From Candidatus Latescibacterota bacterium (GTDB taxonomy: Bacteria; Latescibacterota; UBA2968): a stretch of 64,000 nucleotides of DNA. Shown piece by piece: positions 45,497-54,948 of the stretch. The first letter of the stretch is position 1. Every line of letters begins with the position of its first letter. The notes below the pieces were generated by a model that saw only the letters and a list, made by a program, of their open reading frames with translations, ran no database searches and was not told the DNA's origin. A program made the position numbers and the translations under genes. The stretch is taken from contig JAJDYX010000007.1 in assembly GCA_022824945.1 (NCBI GenBank), positions 1-64,000 on the forward strand. Reading direction: 5' to 3'.

Positions 45497-46636
45497 CTAC
45501 ATCCCGATCCTGTTTTTTTTGATATAATCCCAGTTGATGTTCATGCCCAATCCCGGGCGCTGGGGGACGTGGACGAATCCACTGTCATCCATGGGTTCGC
45601 CGTGTTCGTGGAGCCAGGGTGCGTGTTCGTCAAAGTCGATGAAGGGGTGGAGGAGGCCGCGTTCGTAAAATTCGCCGTTGGACATGGCGCACAGGGCGTG
45701 CAAATTGCCGGGACCGCCTCCGTGGATTTCGCAGCGCATGCCAAAGGATTCGCACAGGTGAACGGTTTTCATGAGGGGCGTTAGACCGCCCACATCGCCG
45801 ACGCCGCAGCGAGAAATATCGCAGGCACCGGCTTTGATCCATTCGGCGCGCACATACATTTTGCCTTCGCAGGTCTCGGGACCACATATTGGTAAGGACG
45901 TTTGTTCACAGAGCCAGACATAGGACGACATGCTGTGTTCGTCCATGGGTTCTTCCATCCAGTAATAGTCGAGTTTTTCAAGTCCTTTTGCCAGGGCGAG
46001 CGAGGCTTCGCGGTCGTAATAGTGATAGGGATCGAGCATGAGGGGGATGTCGGGACCGACGGCTTCGCGCACTGCAGCGCAGGCTTCGAGGTCGCGTTTG
46101 ACACTGGGGGCACCCTCGTAAGGTGGCTGCCATGTGTGGAGTTTGAAGGCGGGGTACCCGCGTTTCATACACCATTCGGCAAAACGGGCATAGTCCTCGG
46201 GCGTGGCCAAACCGCCTTCGAGATCGTCGCCGCACATGGTAGAGGCATAGGCGGGTACTTTATCGCGGTACCCGCCGAGCAATTTGTAAACGGGTTGATC
46301 GAGGGCGCGCCCGGCCAGGTCCCAGAGGGCGAGGTCAACGGACATGATGACTTTGTCGGTTATCGTGTCTGAGTTGATGCGCTGGCGGTGGTTGAGGTCG
46401 TGCCAGATTTGTTCGCGCATAAAGGGGTCTTTGCCAATGAGTTCTGGCTTGACCATGCTGTTGATCACCCGCGCATTTGCGCCAAACCAGTATCCGGATA
46501 TGTCTTCGTCGGTTGAAATTACGAGCAGGGTCTGAACGGCTTCGCGTTCGGGACCAGGATGTCCATGTCCATCACTGTCGCGTTCGGTGTTGGCGATGTA
46601 TTTAAATTGAATGGTTTCGACATCGGTGATTTTCAA
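45497..46636 (-). CDS. Mandelate racemase/muconate lactonizing-type enolase-superfamily dehydratase
   Basis: 379 aa. Capping domain at residues 1 to ~125, then the barrel with K165-x-H167 in FKLHTW, metal ligands in LDPYHYYD, WMEEPMDEH and GPETCEG, and a His in RCEIHGGGPGN. K-x-H rather than K-x-K is seen in several acid-sugar dehydratases of the superfamily, so dehydration of an aldonate or uronate is more likely than racemisation. AAAGGAG precedes the start. A sulfatase lies 12 nt upstream on the same strand. Confidence 0.87.
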   Translation of the reverse strand: MKITDVETIQFKYIANTERDSDGHGHPGPEREAVQTLLVISTDEDISGYWFGANARVINSMVKPELIGKDPFMREQIWHDLNHRQRINSDTITDKVIMSVDLALWDLAGRALDQPVYKLLGGYRDKVPAYASTMCGDDLEGGLATPEDYARFAEWCMKRGYPAFKLHTWQPPYEGAPSVKRDLEACAAVREAVGPDIPLMLDPYHYYDREASLALAKGLEKLDYYWMEEPMDEHSMSSYVWLCEQTSLPICGPETCEGKMYVRAEWIKAGACDISRCGVGDVGGLTPLMKTVHLCESFGMRCEIHGGGPGNLHALCAMSNGEFYERGLLHPFIDFDEHAPWLHEHGEPMDDSGFVHVPQRPGLGMNINWDYIKKNRIGM

Positions 46637-46648
46637 GTGAAACTCCTT

Positions 46649-48100
46649 TCAATACAGCGGTCTGTAACGCAGGTCGCCGCCTTCTTCGCGTTGTTTTTTA
46701 TAATCGGCTTCGAGTGCTTCTCGCACCCAGTATTGTGGGGCAGATGTGTAGTTCGATTGGTGTTTCTGGTTGTCAATCCAGTGTTCGATCAAGCTGGATT
46801 TGAGGTCGTGTTCAACCTGAGACAGGTGCGCGTCGCCCGCGTGGTTGACGAGTTCATCGGGATCGTTTTCGAGGTCGTAAAGCTCAGCAGATCCATCGGC
46901 GTAGTGCGCGTATTTGTAGCGTTCGGTTCGCACCATAGCGCGTCCGCCGATTTCGCAAAATGCGGCCTGTCGAATGGTCGCGGTGGGGTCTTTGAATAGT
47001 GGGCGCATGTCTTCGCCTTGAAGTGTGCTGGGCGGTTCGGCATCGCAGGCGTGATAAATAAGTGGCACGAGATCAATGGTGCTGACGAGGCCCGATGCAC
47101 GCTGATCGGCGGGGATATTGGGACCGCGCATGATGAGGGGCACGCGGGACATGCAGTCGTAGAAGAAGCTTTTGAAGGGCAGGCCGTGATCGCCCAGTGC
47201 GTCGCCGTGATCGCTGGTGAAGATGATGAGGGTGTCGTCGAGTACGCGGTGGGCTTCGAGCGCGGCGATGATTTTGCCAATGCCTTCGTCAATCAGGCTG
47301 ATGTTGGCATAGTAGTGCTCGCGCCATTTTCGGTAGTGTTCCGGGGTTGCTTGTGAATAGTCCTGGCGAAACATAGAGTTGGACAGGCTGCCGCGACCGC
47401 GGTCTCTTTGGGCAGGTGGTTTGTCGGCGAGTTCTTCTGGGGAACCGACGGATTCGGGTATGGGTGCGTCGGCATACATACGGGCCATGTCTTCAGGGGG
47501 GTCGTAAGGGTCGTGCGGTCCGGGAAAGCTGACCCAGGCGGCAAAGGGGTCGCTCCCATTTTGTTGGAGCCATTCGGCTGCCTGGTCGCCGACAAAGCCA
47601 TCGACGTGGAATTTGCGCTCGCGCGGCGTGATGGATGCGCCCAGAGTTTCGTAATATCCTGGCAATGTGGTGGGGTGCGGTCGGTCCAGGCCGTGTGCAG
47701 CGAGAAATTGTACGTGGTGGTCGGGCAGGAAAATGTGCCGTTTGTCTTCTGCCATGATGCGTTCGTCAAAGCCCTGGTGCGAGTCCCAGGGATGAAAGTG
47801 CATTTTGCCGATGGCAGCGGTGCGCCGTCCAGTCTGGGAGATGATGTGCGGCCATGTCGGTACGTGATCGGGTAGCCAGTTGCCATTGCCGAGGACGCCG
47901 GTCACGCTGGGGTACTGCCCGCTCATGATGGACGCGCGGCAAGGCACGCATACAGGGGAGGGAACAATGCAATGGTCAAATACCATGCCTTCGCGTGCGA
48001 GGCGGTCGAGGTTGGGGGTTTGCATAAAGTGGAGGCCGTAACAGGGGAGGCTGTCCCAGCGCTGTTGATCGGTGGTTATTAAAAGGAGGTTGCGAGCCAT
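46649..48100 (-). CDS. Type I sulfatase with C-V-P-C-R motif
   Basis: 483 aa. Core start NLLLITTDQQRWDSLPCYG, formylglycine motif C-V-P-C-R at residues 51-55 followed by ASIMSGQYPSVTG, then FTSDHGDALGDHGLPFKSFF and VPLIMRGPNIPADQ. The shape HGD-x-LGDHG is shared with choline-sulfatase and phosphonate-monoesterase-like members. No signal peptide. It heads a minus-strand run with the dehydratase and oxidoreductase genes. Its start is followed by 272 bp of gene-free DNA before the divergent peptidase gene. Confidence 0.88.
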   Translation of the reverse strand: MARNLLLITTDQQRWDSLPCYGLHFMQTPNLDRLAREGMVFDHCIVPSPVCVPCRASIMSGQYPSVTGVLGNGNWLPDHVPTWPHIISQTGRRTAAIGKMHFHPWDSHQGFDERIMAEDKRHIFLPDHHVQFLAAHGLDRPHPTTLPGYYETLGASITPRERKFHVDGFVGDQAAEWLQQNGSDPFAAWVSFPGPHDPYDPPEDMARMYADAPIPESVGSPEELADKPPAQRDRGRGSLSNSMFRQDYSQATPEHYRKWREHYYANISLIDEGIGKIIAALEAHRVLDDTLIIFTSDHGDALGDHGLPFKSFFYDCMSRVPLIMRGPNIPADQRASGLVSTIDLVPLIYHACDAEPPSTLQGEDMRPLFKDPTATIRQAAFCEIGGRAMVRTERYKYAHYADGSAELYDLENDPDELVNHAGDAHLSQVEHDLKSSLIEHWIDNQKHQSNYTSAPQYWVREALEADYKKQREEGGDLRYRPLY

Positions 48101-48372
48101 AAGGTGCTCCGGAATGAGGGTGAATTCTGGTGGACCAAAAGGACGGGATAAGGCATGTGCTGGACTTGATACAGTATAGGATGGAGAAATAGGTCTGGCA
48201 AAGTATTTTTGTTGGTCAAGTAAAGTAAAAGAGCCTGTTCTCTATCATTCAGAGCAGGACTCCTGTTTTTTATGCATTGTGCTGTTGCGTATATCGAGGT
48301 CTAACACTATCTTGTGGGGCGGTTTGGTTGTCTCATTAAATTGTGCATGGAATCCCGATTGGAAGGATTGCT
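48101..48372. other. Divergent gene-free region between sulfatase and peptidase
   Basis: There is no gene in 272 bp. It must contain promoters for both directions, but no clear boxes stand out. The GGAAGG ribosome-binding site for the peptidase is at its right end. Confidence 0.5.
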
Positions 48373-50178
48373 ATGGATGTATTGCTGGATGATGTCAAAT
48401 TGCCGTCGTATTTAGATCGCCTGACGGATACGGCTCTGGATCTCAGGCGCGTGCAGGGTATGGTGCGCGTTGGTCCCGATGTGTTATTTGTGATCTTGAG
48501 TGGCTCCCTGTTCAAGTTGACGGCAGAGAGAGGGGTGCTTGAACCGGTGTTTGATTCTGTGGGACGGATTTGGCCAGCCGATGATAATTGTGCGCTGGTC
48601 GAATCGGAAGGCGCGCTGTGGCGGGTTGATCTGGACGGTACAAAGGGGCGTTTGCTCACGATTCCCAAAGGGACGATTTCCTATGATGTCAAATGGGGCA
48701 TACGGGGTCTGGTTGTGGGTGCGCTTGTAGATCGCCGCGCGCCTGCGGATCCCAAAGCACCTTATTTTTATCCCGCGCCGAGAGAAAAGGTCACGCTTTG
48801 TCGATATGCTTCAATTGAGGGGTGGCACGATCTCGCCGATGTGCCAGAAGGATGCGGGAACTTGAGTATGTGTCGATATGGCCGTCGAATCGCCTGGCGA
48901 GAATCCCTCAATGTGGTTCCCGAAGAAGCGCAACGGGGAGAGTTTTACGGTTTTGATTTGAATACAAATGAGGTCCGAAAGTTGACCGAAGGGGCTGGCA
49001 AAGCCGGTCGTGTGGTAATGGCTTCGGATGGCTCTGCGCTACTTTACGAAGCCAATCACGAGGCTACGTATCCCATTACGACACATACGGATTTGTGGTG
49101 GTTGTCATGGGATGAGAGCGAACGGGTAAATCTCACAGAGGGCGGGCGCTGTATTGCGCGCTTTGGCTGGGGACCGCGCGAAAAAACCGCATGGGTGTCG
49201 TTTGTGGAAGGGTTGGAAACGCAGACGGAAGTGCTGGCTCTGGACGGGACGCCAGAGGGAACATTTGGGGATCTGGACGCGGTATCAGATATCGTGTGGA
49301 TGCCCGATGGATTGGCGATTTTTGAAACCGAAGATGCGGAGCGATTTCCCGCAATTTGGACGGGAACGCGCCGGGTGCCCGTGCCCCAGCCAGAGAATTA
49401 CGAGGATTTGCGCGTTTTAGAAATGGAATGGGAAGCCCCAGATGGCATGGAGATCGAAGGCGTGCTCTACGAAGCAGATCGCCTTAGAGGCTCTGCACCG
49501 CTGCTGGTTTCAGCGCACGGCGGACCTGCTGCGCCGGTGGAGAATGTGCGCAGTGAGGTGGTCCGGTATCGCCATTTGCTGCGGGCGGGGTACCGGGTTT
49601 TTCGTCCGGCATTTCGAGGGTCCCTGGGATTTGGCGACGATTTCGCACGGAGCAATATCGGATGCCAGGGGCGGGCTGATCTTGAAGATATTATTTCGGG
49701 TGTTGATTTTTTGGTTGAAGAAGGGCTTGCAGTAAAGAATCGGGTGGGTATTTTCGGTGCGTCTTATGGAGGGTATATGACGTTGCGGGCGCTATCTGTG
49801 ACGGACCGATTTCAAGCCGGCGTCGCGCTTTTCGGTTTTATCGACAACAGGCGGATGACTCTGGAGACGGGTGATTTTACGTATGAGACAGAGTATTTGG
49901 AACCGCTATCTTGGCCGATTACAGAGCGTACGCGCGGGGGCGATGTGTTTCCCAATTTGGGCGCTATTCGCACGCCGCTTCTGCTGTTGCACGGCGATCA
50001 GGATCCGATTTGTCCGCTGTCAGAATCCAAAGTTACCTGTCGCGCGCTGGAATCACTTGGGGTGCCAGTGGGGCTGGTGGTATATCCGGGCGAAGGGCAC
50101 GGATTTCGGAAAGAGAAAAACCGCCGCGATAGTGCGCGACGGACGCTGGCATGGTTTTTGAACTATTTGTCGCCCTGA
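48373..50178 (+). CDS. S9 family (prolyl oligopeptidase-like) peptidase
   Basis: 601 aa from ATG 48373 (GGAAGG upstream; a GTG 30 nt earlier is possible). The first ~370 residues form a beta-propeller, the rest an alpha/beta hydrolase with Ser464 in FGASYGGYMTL, Asp544 in HGDQDPICPL and His576 in GEGHGFRKE. This is the acylaminoacyl-peptidase/dipeptidyl-peptidase branch of S9. No signal peptide is visible, so cytosolic peptide trimming is likely. Its 3' end overlaps the convergent Gfo/Idh/MocA gene by 16 nt. Confidence 0.88.
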   Translation: MDVLLDDVKLPSYLDRLTDTALDLRRVQGMVRVGPDVLFVILSGSLFKLTAERGVLEPVFDSVGRIWPADDNCALVESEGALWRVDLDGTKGRLLTIPKGTISYDVKWGIRGLVVGALVDRRAPADPKAPYFYPAPREKVTLCRYASIEGWHDLADVPEGCGNLSMCRYGRRIAWRESLNVVPEEAQRGEFYGFDLNTNEVRKLTEGAGKAGRVVMASDGSALLYEANHEATYPITTHTDLWWLSWDESERVNLTEGGRCIARFGWGPREKTAWVSFVEGLETQTEVLALDGTPEGTFGDLDAVSDIVWMPDGLAIFETEDAERFPAIWTGTRRVPVPQPENYEDLRVLEMEWEAPDGMEIEGVLYEADRLRGSAPLLVSAHGGPAAPVENVRSEVVRYRHLLRAGYRVFRPAFRGSLGFGDDFARSNIGCQGRADLEDIISGVDFLVEEGLAVKNRVGIFGASYGGYMTLRALSVTDRFQAGVALFGFIDNRRMTLETGDFTYETEYLEPLSWPITERTRGGDVFPNLGAIRTPLLLLHGDQDPICPLSESKVTCRALESLGVPVGLVVYPGEGHGFRKEKNRRDSARRTLAWFLNYLSP

Positions 50179-51362
50179 GGATAATGGTCGTAGTTCATCA
50201 TGTCATAGGGCTGCGTCGAGATTGCCCAGTTGACGCCGAGTTCCGAGAAGAGTTTGCCCGTGCGGAAGCTGTGGTCTAACAAGTCGTCCAGGCCCTTGAT
50301 GATGTGGAAGGTCGCGCCGTCGCGTTTGACGTCGCGGCCATCAACTGTGACGATATTGGGACAGCTTTCGTGTGCGCCGTTGACGCACAGGGTTTGTGCG
50401 CGTGCGACTTCTGGTGGGCATAGGGGCGTGGCGTTGTTTTGCAGTACGTCGATGGCGTTGTGAAACGGGCCGTGATGGTCGCGCAGGTTGTGCTCTTCAA
50501 AGGATTCCGAACTGCCGTCGTTGTAGCGGATGATCGAACCGGGGCGGCTCCATTCGACTGTCCCGTGCTCGCACTGAAGTTGCATGAGGGGGTTGAAATT
50601 TTCGCGGGTGGAATGGGAGAGGCCGATGAGGACATCGATGCCATTTGCCAGAATGCGGAGTACGGCTGTGTCGAGTGTCTGTATATCGCGTGCGCGGTAG
50701 AGCTCGGCCTGTACGGTTTCGGGCATGGCCGATTCATGATGGGTTGCGCCACACAGGTACATGGCATTGTTGAGGTCGTGTGCCATGGCGTTGTTGATCG
50801 GGCTGTCGAGGACCAGGGTGCCGTCGTCGAGTGTGAGCCGCCCGGCCCAGGTATTGCGGCTGTAATACAGGTTGTTGCGCGGCCATCCACCTTTGATGCG
50901 AATGGCGTGCAATTTGCCCAGCCGGCCGTCCAATAAGCGGGTTTTGATGGTCTGGATGCTGGGGGCGTAGATCGATTGGTACCCTATAAGTGCGATTTTG
51001 TCCGTTTTATTTTTTATTTCGATTAAGTGATTGGCATCCTGTACCGTGGCTGCCAATGGTTTTTCACAGATAACATTGAATCCCGCTTCGAGTGCTGCGA
51101 CGGAATAGGGGACGTGATAGTGAATGCCAATGGGCAGGGTGATGTAATCTATGCCTCCTGCGCTGAGGAGATCGTCATACGTGTCGTAAACGCGAACATT
51201 GCGGGTTTTAAATTCGGCGAGTTTTTCGGGATGGTTTTCAGGGTCAATGACAACGGCGGCATCGAGGCGCGCGCGTCCCTCTCGTTCGAGTGCTTCGACA
51301 GAGCGTACGTGTGTTTGCCCAAAGCCGCCAATGCCAACAATGCCAAATTTTACGGGATTCAT
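50163..51362 (-). CDS. Gfo/Idh/MocA family oxidoreductase 2
   Basis: 399 aa. Rossmann start KFGIVGIGGFGQTHVRSV, catalytic-region ICEKPLAATVQDAN, and a C-terminal domain with GTVEWSRPGSIIRYNDG. The C-terminus is about 60 residues longer than in the compact members (YDMMNYDHYPQGDK). GGAGC precedes the start. It is transcribed divergently from another family member, with 85 bp between their starts that must hold both promoters. Confidence 0.88.
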   Translation of the reverse strand: MNPVKFGIVGIGGFGQTHVRSVEALEREGRARLDAAVVIDPENHPEKLAEFKTRNVRVYDTYDDLLSAGGIDYITLPIGIHYHVPYSVAALEAGFNVICEKPLAATVQDANHLIEIKNKTDKIALIGYQSIYAPSIQTIKTRLLDGRLGKLHAIRIKGGWPRNNLYYSRNTWAGRLTLDDGTLVLDSPINNAMAHDLNNAMYLCGATHHESAMPETVQAELYRARDIQTLDTAVLRILANGIDVLIGLSHSTRENFNPLMQLQCEHGTVEWSRPGSIIRYNDGSSESFEEHNLRDHHGPFHNAIDVLQNNATPLCPPEVARAQTLCVNGAHESCPNIVTVDGRDVKRDGATFHIIKGLDDLLDHSFRTGKLFSELGVNWAISTQPYDMMNYDHYPQGDK

Positions 51363-51447
51363 AAATTGCTCCTTTGTGAGAGATTAAAAAAAGCAAAAAC
51401 CATTGCACGAGCAACTGAAATTAGTGGGATAAACGCAGGAGGGCATG

Positions 51448-52431
51448 ATGAAAGACGTTTTATCTGTTGGGCTGATTGGCGCGGGTTCAAATGCAGGGGG
51501 ACATGCGCGCAGTATTGCGGCTAATGGGAATATCCGTCTGGCGGCAGTTATGGATATAGACCGCAGTCGGGCAGAGGCTCTTGCCGGTGAGCACAACGCC
51601 CGCGCCTATGGGGTGTTGGATGATTTATTGAATGATCCCGAGGTGGAGGCCGTGCATGTGTGTTCGATCCACAAAGCACACGCCGAGCAGGTGGTTGCCG
51701 CGGCGCGTGCGGGCAAACATGTGCTGGTTGAAAAGCCGATGGCGCTGTCTGTGGCTGAATGCGATCGCATGATTGCGGCGTGTGAAGATGCCGGTGTGGT
51801 GCTGATGGTGGGACAGGTGATGCGGCACTTTCCCGTGAATTTGAAGGTGAAGGCGCTGATTCGGGAAGGTGCGATTGGCGAGGTGGGACACATGATCCGC
51901 AGGCGATACGGCAATTTTGATCCGCCAGACCGGTCGTGGTATCTCGATTTGGAATTGGGCGGTGTTTGTGTTTTGTATTGTTTTGGTCCTCACGAGTACG
52001 ATATTTTGCCCTGGTATATCGATTCTCCGGTGGTAAAAGTATATTCGCAGGGCAGTGAAAGCGCAGAGCGATACGCGGGGCAAAAGGATTCGTATTCGAC
52101 GATTATGAATCACAAAGATGGTACAGTGAGTGTGCTGACGCAAACTGTGGTGACGCATACTGGCGCACACGATACGTATATTATGGGTAGCGAGGGATCC
52201 ATCTGGATGACCAATCAGAAATTGATGGTCAATGGCAAAGAAGTGCCCATAGATGAGACCTCTCGGGTGGGGATGCCCAATCAGATTGGTGAATTTGTGG
52301 ATTGTTGTCTCAATGGAAAAGTGCCCGATGCCAATGGCAGGTCTGTGCGGCATACGATGGCTGTGATTGAGGCGGCGAAGCTCAGTGCTGAGAGTGGTGA
52401 ATCGGTGATGATAAATGGAGAAAATACATGA
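51448..52431 (+). CDS. Gfo/Idh/MocA family oxidoreductase 3
   Basis: 327 aa from the second of two adjacent ATGs (51445/51448), which gives better spacing from AGGAGGG. Rossmann motif GLIGAGSNAGGHARSI, HVLVEKPMALSVAEC, then the substrate domain with LGGVCVLYCFGPHEYD. Its stop overlaps the start of the next sulfatase (ATGA at 52428-52431), showing translational coupling of an oxidoreductase with a sulfatase. Confidence 0.9.
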   Translation: MKDVLSVGLIGAGSNAGGHARSIAANGNIRLAAVMDIDRSRAEALAGEHNARAYGVLDDLLNDPEVEAVHVCSIHKAHAEQVVAAARAGKHVLVEKPMALSVAECDRMIAACEDAGVVLMVGQVMRHFPVNLKVKALIREGAIGEVGHMIRRRYGNFDPPDRSWYLDLELGGVCVLYCFGPHEYDILPWYIDSPVVKVYSQGSESAERYAGQKDSYSTIMNHKDGTVSVLTQTVVTHTGAHDTYIMGSEGSIWMTNQKLMVNGKEVPIDETSRVGMPNQIGEFVDCCLNGKVPDANGRSVRHTMAVIEAAKLSAESGESVMINGENT

Positions 52432-53888
52432 ATCAACCCAATGTTATCATTATTATGAGCGATCAGATGAAGGCCATGGCGAGCCATTTATACGGCAGTG
52501 CGTTTTGTCAGACGCCGTCGTTAGAGCGGATGGCGAATGAGGGCGTGTTGTTCAAACACGCTGTTACACCGCATCCGCTATGTGTACCGTGTCGCATTTC
52601 ATTTTGGACCTCTCAGTTTCCGCATTCGCACGGTGGACGGCGAAATCAGACGCTGATGCCGGGGGATGCCACGCATGCGTTTAAGCTGTGGAAAGCGGCG
52701 GGATATCGGTGCGGATTAATTGGCAAGAATCACTGTTTTGAGGAAAAAAGCGATCTCGATTTGTTCGATGTGTGGTGTGAGATTGGACATGGGGGATTGC
52801 CCAGAGATGCTGCGACAAGGGGGATGGATTGGTTTCGTCCAATTGAGTCGATTAATGCCGCGCATGTGGTTCGCAGAAACCTGCCCGATATTAGCCCGCA
52901 GTTTTCTTACGGGACCAGCGATTTTCCGCTGGAGGATTATTCGACAGGATTGGTGGCGGGACAGACCGTGCGATTTTTAGAGCAATTTGGCAATGATCCG
53001 TTCGCGCTGTGGGTGTCTATTCCCGATCCCCATACGCCGTATGAATGTCCCGAGCGATATGCGATTGCACCCGATGATGTGGTGATGCCGCCCTGGCGAG
53101 CGGATGAGTATAGCGATGGCACAGTGCCCGAACGCAACCGGGTATTGCATGCGATGATTGGAGTGGAAGAGGACTCGATTGAAGACGTAAAGGGTTGCGT
53201 GGGGGTGTATCACGGAATGGTGCGTTTTTTGGACGATGGCGTGGGGCAGATTTTAGACGCGCTGGATCGGCTCAATTTGCGCGAGAATACGGTTGTGGTT
53301 TTTTGTGCGGATCACGGTGATTTTTCGGGCGAACACGCGCAGATCGCCAAGGGGGGCGCGTTTTACGATTGTCTGACGCGCGTGCCGCTTATTGTGTCGT
53401 GGCCGGGGCAGATTCCGCAGGGCGTGGTGGATGAGAGTTGCGTCAATTTGATCGATATTGTGCCGACGGTTTTGCAATTGCAGGGGCACGATGTGCCGCG
53501 TTCGATGCACGGAGAGGGGTTACCCACGGTTACGGATACAGCACCGAGGGATGCGGCGTTTTCAGAATACGGCGCGGGTGGCCCGGCTTTTACTATGGCG
53601 GATTTGGAACAGTTTGAGAAGCCCTGGGGGCGGCGGGCTATTGGACAGTCTTTACAATGGCGCGAGGCTGAGGGCCGCCGCAAGATGGTGCGTACTGCCG
53701 AATGGAAGTATGTGCACGATCCTATGGGGGATCGGGATGAGTTGTACGATCTGGTGAACGATCCGTGGGAATTGTACAATGTGGTGGATAATGCCGATCA
53801 CCGCGATATCATCGCAGATTTGCAATTAAAATTGGCGGATTGGAGTATTCGCACAGAGGATGCGAGACCCGTACCAATGCCAGCGTAA
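52428..53888 (+). CDS. Type I sulfatase with C-V-P-C-R motif
   Basis: 486 aa. Core start PNVIIIMSDQMKAMASHLYG, formylglycine motif C-V-P-C-R at residues 52-56, GKNHCFEEKSDLDLFD, and FCADHGDFSGEHAQIAKGG. It is similar in motif to the sulfatase at 46649-48100 but not a close copy. No signal peptide. It overlaps the upstream oxidoreductase by four bases and is followed after 11 nt by an HSL-type esterase. Confidence 0.88.
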   Translation: MNQPNVIIIMSDQMKAMASHLYGSAFCQTPSLERMANEGVLFKHAVTPHPLCVPCRISFWTSQFPHSHGGRRNQTLMPGDATHAFKLWKAAGYRCGLIGKNHCFEEKSDLDLFDVWCEIGHGGLPRDAATRGMDWFRPIESINAAHVVRRNLPDISPQFSYGTSDFPLEDYSTGLVAGQTVRFLEQFGNDPFALWVSIPDPHTPYECPERYAIAPDDVVMPPWRADEYSDGTVPERNRVLHAMIGVEEDSIEDVKGCVGVYHGMVRFLDDGVGQILDALDRLNLRENTVVVFCADHGDFSGEHAQIAKGGAFYDCLTRVPLIVSWPGQIPQGVVDESCVNLIDIVPTVLQLQGHDVPRSMHGEGLPTVTDTAPRDAAFSEYGAGGPAFTMADLEQFEKPWGRRAIGQSLQWREAEGRRKMVRTAEWKYVHDPMGDRDELYDLVNDPWELYNVVDNADHRDIIADLQLKLADWSIRTEDARPVPMPA

Positions 53889-53899
53889 GGGATATAACT

Positions 53900-54862
53900 A
53901 TGAACCAACCACATCCGGAAATTCAGAAATTCGTACAGACATTTGAAAACGCGATGCACGAGGATGGTCTGACAGATCTACACAGCGGAGGGGTGGCGGC
54001 TGCAAGGGCTTTTAACGATTCGCGCAAAATGCCAGATGATATGTTGCCGCCTGTTTATTATGTGGAAGATAGCGCGATATCGAGGGAAACGGGGGAGATC
54101 CCCATTCGCATTTATCGCCCCAATGAGGATCGAGGGTTGCCGCTTCTCATGTGGTTTCACGGTGGGGGATGGGTGCTGGGCGATCTGGATACGGGAGAGT
54201 TTAAATGCAGAAAGCTCGCTCACGATGTGGGGTGTGTAGTCGTTTCGGTCGATTATCGCCGCGCGCCAGAAACGCCTTTTCCCGGTGCGATTGACGATTG
54301 TTTTGCCGCTACGTTATGGGCGGCGTCTTCGGCAGATGAATTGGGGATTGACTCTTCCCGCATTGCCGTAGCTGGCGATAGTGCCGGAGGCAATCTGGCT
54401 GCCTGTGTCGCCCTTCGTGCCCGAGATGCGGGATTAAATCTCGTTTTTCAATTGCTCGTTTATCCCGTTATTGAGGCAAATTTTGATCGCGCCTCTTATT
54501 CTGAAAATGCCGAAGGGTATTTGCTCACGGCCAGTGCGATGAAGTGGTTCTGGGATTGTTATGTTCCCAATATCGCAGACCGAAACCATCCCGATGTCGC
54601 GCCCATTCGCGTTTCTGATCTGTCTGGCCTGCCGCCCGCGCTGGTTATGACCGCTGAATTTGACCCTCTCCGCGACGAGGCTGAAGATTATGGCCATGCC
54701 TTAAAAGCCGCAGGTGTTGACACTGTTACACGGCGTTATATTGGCATGACGCATGCGTTTTATATGTTGCCTACTGAAAATCCCGTTAATGAAATTATTG
54801 CGGCGACCAATGAATCCATAGAGGCATTGCGCTGGGCTTTTGATAACTGTGAGCACCAGTAG
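53900..54862 (+). CDS. Alpha/beta-hydrolase of the hormone-sensitive-lipase family
   Basis: 320 aa from ATG 53900; an in-frame longer version overlaps the sulfatase and lacks family sequence. H87-G-G-G in WFHGGGWVLGD forms the oxyanion hole, S161 lies in GDSAGGNLAA, Asp is in TAEFDPLRDEAEDYG and His in MTHAFYML. The HSL family contains carboxylesterases and acetyl-hydrolases for small esters. The ribosome-binding site (TAAGGGAT) is weak, consistent with translation following the sulfatase. Confidence 0.9.
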   Translation: MNQPHPEIQKFVQTFENAMHEDGLTDLHSGGVAAARAFNDSRKMPDDMLPPVYYVEDSAISRETGEIPIRIYRPNEDRGLPLLMWFHGGGWVLGDLDTGEFKCRKLAHDVGCVVVSVDYRRAPETPFPGAIDDCFAATLWAASSADELGIDSSRIAVAGDSAGGNLAACVALRARDAGLNLVFQLLVYPVIEANFDRASYSENAEGYLLTASAMKWFWDCYVPNIADRNHPDVAPIRVSDLSGLPPALVMTAEFDPLRDEAEDYGHALKAAGVDTVTRRYIGMTHAFYMLPTENPVNEIIAATNESIEALRWAFDNCEHQ

Positions 54863-54948
54863 GGATTGCGGCTTTAGACAGACGCCCAAAATGGGGGAGG
54901 CTGACAATAGATTACTGATCACTGATGATCAAATATAGGAGACCATAT